Source: an uncultured Prevotellaceae bacterium (GTDB taxonomy: Bacteria > Bacteroidota > Bacteroidia > Bacteroidales > Muribaculaceae). From it: 10,690 bases of DNA. Positions 8,568 through 10,690 of this stretch are shown piece after piece. The stretch's first letter is position 1; every line of letters starts with the position of its first letter. The notes beneath the pieces are model-generated. The model did no database searches, was not told where the DNA came from, and saw only the letters and a list, made by a program, of their open reading frames with translations. The stretch covers positions 1 to 10,690 of the forward strand of contig CALAVD010000036.1 of the NCBI GenBank assembly GCA_937892085.1, in the 5' to 3' direction. The position numbers and the translations under genes are program-made.

Positions 8568-8587
8568 AAGATGAAGATGGTGACATT

Positions 8588-8642
8588 CCGGGGGTGCCAC
8601 TTGTTCCAGTCGCTTCGCTCCTTTTACAAGTGGTACCCCCGG
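8588..8642. repeat. Right long hairpin of the element
   Basis: Arms 8588-8604 and 8626-8642 pair across all 17 positions, with one G-T wobble (8596 against 8634), around a 21-nt loop. It is the counterpart of the left long hairpin: the tacc and ggcac core is shared when read inward, but the G5 and C5 blocks are exchanged between arms. It would also make a strong structure in RNA. Confidence 0.8.
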
Positions 8643-8653
8643 TTACCCAGCGG

Positions 8654-8669
8654 TCAGCCTGTCGGCTGA
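8654..8669. repeat. Right outer hairpin (tcagcc/ggctga)
   Basis: A perfect 6-bp stem, 8654-8659 with 8664-8669, closes a 4-nt loop. It mirrors the left outer hairpin and, read inward, is followed at the same distance (six bases after gctgacc) by taacc. Confidence 0.7.
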
Positions 8670-8691
8670 TGGACATGCTCCCCAGTGCATT

Positions 8692-8758
8692 TATCAAACA
8701 AACTCAACAAATAAAAACAATCTTTTATACATACTTCTATTGTCGTTTTTGTTTGATA
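8692..8758. repeat. 11-bp inverted repeat with 45-bp spacer
   Basis: The arm tatcaaacaaa (8692-8702) is exactly reverse-complemented at 8748-8758. Further in, the arms pair only loosely. It lies just outside the transposase element and upstream of the next promoter. It could be a regulator site, a weak terminator-like fold or an older mobile-element remnant. Confidence 0.35.
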
Positions 8759-8839
8759 GAACATAGACATAAGCTCCACAGCGATAGTGGCGTTGATTGT
8801 GTCGTTGATGTTTTTTTTTCAAAAAAGGTGTGAAAAATG

Positions 8840-8870
8840 TTGGTTGTTTTGAGTTTTTTTCTTACTTTTG
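8840..8870 (+). promoter_or_regulatory. Bacteroidetes-type promoter of the dockerin-repeat gene
   Basis: TTG (8840-8842), a 20-bp spacer and TACTTTTG (8863-8870) match the Bacteroidetes primary-sigma consensus exactly. Transcription should start near 8875, giving a leader of about 88 nt. This shows the gene is transcribed independently of the uptake operon. Confidence 0.8.
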
Positions 8871-8963
8871 CACATTCTATGGAATAATTATAGACTTAAT
8901 ACTATTATTTTTAGAGATTATAATTCACTTTATTTATTAACTAAACAAAACTCAATTAAGATT

Positions 8964-10690
8964 ATGAAGAAAATTTTGACTCTTCTTTTCGCAGTTGTGA
9001 CTGTTGCTGCTTTTGCTGCTCCTGCTTTGCAGAAGGCTCATAAGCTCCAGCCACAAAAATCGGAGGCTAAGGTTGAGATGAAAGCTCAAATGGGTGACCT
9101 CTACACTGGCAAGGGCGGTATGATGAAGGACTTCACTTCGGGTACCGACACCATGTATCTCACTCCTAAGGGAACATTCTTCTCGGCTTTCTTCCCCTAC
9201 AACAACAGCTTTTATTACAGCTACAACGTGTGCATGGTTCCCGGCAACACCGAGACTACCTGGACCAACATCTCAACAGGTATCGCTAGCGAGACCTACG
9301 ACTGGGTTTATTACAACCCCGCAGTTGACGAGGAGAACCTCTCTATTGTAGAGGGCGAGAAAGACCTGGTTTGCACATTCCCCAACTATCCCGGATGGTG
9401 GGTTTCACCAAAACTCTTCGCCAACGCCTACAGCGATGACGATTATGAAGCCGGCAACTACTACAACTTCAGCGGTGCCATGCTGATGGGTGGTAAGTTT
9501 GAAGACGACGTGCTTGGCGACGGTACTACCATGACAGGAATGTATCAGTTCTCGCCACGCGCCGACTATAGCGACATTATGCGAACCATGTTCGGTGCCG
9601 GTTATGGCGAGGATGCTAACTCATTCTTCTCAAACCTGCCTTCAGGATACACCAATAGCCTTGCTGAAGGAGTAGTTGATGGTAAGATTGTGAATTTCAT
9701 CCAGTACTTCGACTATCCAGGTCATCCCTACACCTTCTCTCGCATCCAGTTCTATGCATTGCTCACTGCCCAAGCCGGCAATACCCTTACTGCTAAGGTG
9801 TGCCCCATCAATGAAGGTGTTATCGACATGGACAATCCTATCGCTACTTCAACTTGGGAGTCTCCCGAGATGCTTATGGAGCAGACAACAGCTATTGACT
9901 TCTACTTTGAGAAGGAAGATCCCGAACTCGGCCTTATCGAGGAGGACTGGTTGGTTATCGATGGTCCAATTGCTATCGTAATCGAGGGCGTTAACGATTT
10001 CGAGGAAGTTTCTCCAGTGTTGAACGCAATGACTCGTGTTGCCGACTTGGCTCACGATGAGCTCTACGATCAGTTCTGCAATGGCTATGCCCTATGGGAG
10101 TTCTACGATGAAAGTGGTGAGGCAATCGACTCAAGGATTATTGCATGCCACATGGGTTACTACTGGGGTTCGGGCGACGACAGCGGTCTTCCCGAGAACC
10201 TCCTGCTCTCAATCAATGCGCAGTTTGCTTACATTGAGACTGTAGCCGACAATGCTGTTGAATATACTGTTCCTGCCGACCAGACCGAGGTTACTCTCGA
10301 GCTCAAGGCCAGTGAGCCTTACGATGCTTGGAACGTGGAAGGTGAGATTCCTGAGTGGATGACAGTTGAGGCTGAGGATCAGATAGATGTTGACGATGAC
10401 GGCTATGAGTCTTATGCTGGATACACCACTCTCACTATCACAGTAGAGCCTAACAACAATGGTGAGGTAGTTTACACCCTCCCAGGCACCCAGTTCAAGA
10501 TTGTCGTTGGCGACGGTGGTGCTGTAGCACCTGTTCCTGGCGACGTTGACGGCGACGGCTTCGTTACTGCTGCCGACGTTACTGCACTCTACAACTGGAT
10601 GCTCAACAACGACGATAGCGGTCTTGTTAATCCCGACCAGGATGGCGACGGCAACATCACTGCTGGTGACGTAACTGCTGTTTACAACAT
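8964..10690 (+). CDS. Secreted protein of unknown function with C-terminal dockerin-type repeats (partial)
   Basis: The frame is open from the ATG at 8964 to the window edge (575 codons, no stop), so the 3' end is missing. The start follows an AT-rich leader and begins a signal peptide (MKKILTLLFAVVTVAAFA, about 1-18, no lipobox), so the protein is exported. Residues about 40-425 form an aromatic, Gly- and Asp-rich region I do not recognise. About 430-517 resemble a BACON/Ig-like beta-sandwich (WNVEGEIPEWMTVEAED, then TTLTITVEPNNNGEVVY). A short linker (GGAVAPVP) leads to two dockerin-type calcium loops: GDVDGDGFVTAADV (Asp527, 529, 531, 538) and PDQDGDGNITAGDV (Asp558, 560, 562, 569), each followed by a helix with TALYNWML or TAVYNI. 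The second repeat is cut by the edge, so the true end is probably near. Related dockerin-like tails are common in gut Bacteroidales, and their partner is not established. Function cannot be assigned. Confidence 0.85.
   Translation, partial: MKKILTLLFAVVTVAAFAAPALQKAHKLQPQKSEAKVEMKAQMGDLYTGKGGMMKDFTSGTDTMYLTPKGTFFSAFFPYNNSFYYSYNVCMVPGNTETTWTNISTGIASETYDWVYYNPAVDEENLSIVEGEKDLVCTFPNYPGWWVSPKLFANAYSDDDYEAGNYYNFSGAMLMGGKFEDDVLGDGTTMTGMYQFSPRADYSDIMRTMFGAGYGEDANSFFSNLPSGYTNSLAEGVVDGKIVNFIQYFDYPGHPYTFSRIQFYALLTAQAGNTLTAKVCPINEGVIDMDNPIATSTWESPEMLMEQTTAIDFYFEKEDPELGLIEEDWLVIDGPIAIVIEGVNDFEEVSPVLNAMTRVADLAHDELYDQFCNGYALWEFYDESGEAIDSRIIACHMGYYWGSGDDSGLPENLLLSINAQFAYIETVADNAVEYTVPADQTEVTLELKASEPYDAWNVEGEIPEWMTVEAEDQIDVDDDGYESYAGYTTLTITVEPNNNGEVVYTLPGTQFKIVVGDGGAVAPVPGDVDGDGFVTAADVTALYNWMLNNDDSGLVNPDQDGDGNITAGDVTAVYN

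Larger units (their letters stand above)
7938..8669 (-). mobile_element. IS200/RAYT-like element with mirror-image hairpin arrays
   Basis: About 730 bp holding a single Y1 transposase gene between two noncoding flanks of about 110 bp. Read toward the gene, both flanks give the same order: a tcagcc/ggctga hairpin with flanking gctgacc, six unrelated bases, taacc, five bases, then tacc opening a long hairpin whose return arm contains ggcac, a spacer of 27 (left) or 26 (right) bp, and an identical 17-bp palindromic unit. The size suits a single-gene IS200 element. The inverted, multi-hairpin ends resemble the REP arrays around RAYT genes more than classical IS200 ends. The outer limits are set by where the two flanks stop matching, and no target-site signature was recognised. 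The gene is intact, so it may be active or domesticated. Confidence 0.7.
8670..8963. other. AT-rich intergenic region upstream of the dockerin-repeat gene
   Basis: No credible gene is seen here. The stretch holds an 11-bp inverted repeat (8692-8702 and 8748-8758), a T9-C-A6 tract (8811-8826), a consensus promoter (8840-8870) and an AT-rich leader of about 88 nt before the ATG at 8964. Confidence 0.7.

Noticed and set aside
8499..8600. 34-residue N-terminal extension of the transposase
   Set aside because: It would encode repeat and hairpin-arm DNA and lies upstream of the likely transcript start. The protein family begins at the MSYTHF methionine.
7938..8669. CRISPR array or guide-RNA system such as TnpB/omega RNA beside the transposase
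   Set aside because: There are no regularly spaced direct repeats and no tnpB or other nuclease gene. The repeats are inverted pairs around one gene.
8528..8833. 101-codon + strand frame starting near the transposase promoter
   Set aside because: It translates straight through the inner repeat, the long hairpin and the outer hairpin, and its product has no protein-like features.
10539..10690. EF-hand regulatory calcium sensor
   Set aside because: The paired 12-residue Asp loops followed by TALYNWML-type helices at the tail of an exported protein fit dockerin type I repeats better than a cytoplasmic EF-hand pair.

Overview
The window looks like chromosomal DNA from a gut-type Bacteroidales, probably Muribaculaceae or Prevotellaceae. 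The evidence is a SusC/SusD pair, lipoproteins with short Bacteroidetes-style lipoboxes, AT-rich gene starts without Shine-Dalgarno sequences, two promoters matching the Bacteroidetes TTG-N20-TAnnTTTG consensus, and a secreted protein ending in dockerin-like repeats. The exact taxon cannot be fixed by eye.

Region 1 (25-7871, + strand) is a compact four-gene outer-membrane uptake operon. It encodes a SusC/RagA TonB-dependent transporter, a SusD/RagB lipoprotein, a zinc metallohydrolase lipoprotein with an HEFTH motif, and a DUF4302 lipoprotein. The gaps are 40, 14 and 56 bp with no visible internal promoter. No glycoside hydrolase, polysaccharide lyase or sensor/regulator lies in the window. 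A surface metallohydrolase beside a SusCD pair fits peptide or protein-derived substrates better than a glycan, but this is inference. The operon promoter lies before position 1. A hairpin at 7895-7928 may end the transcript.

Region 2 (7938-8669) is a compact element built around a minus-strand Y1 (HUH) transposase of the IS200/IS605 type, 149 aa. Each side carries the same three-part arrangement in mirror orientation: a small tcagcc/ggctga hairpin, a long hairpin of 15 or 17 bp, and an identical 17-bp palindromic unit next to the gene. IS200 elements normally lack inverted-repeat ends, so this resembles a REP-associated (RAYT-like) transposase between two REP-like arrays. The two long hairpins have swapped their G5 and C5 arms while still pairing, which suggests selection on structure. 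The transposase promoter sits so close to its ATG that the mRNA is probably leaderless.

Region 3 (8670-10690) starts with about 290 bp of AT-rich noncoding DNA containing a consensus promoter. It drives an unfinished gene (8964 to the window end) for a secreted protein of unknown function with a BACON-like segment and two dockerin-type calcium-loop repeats.
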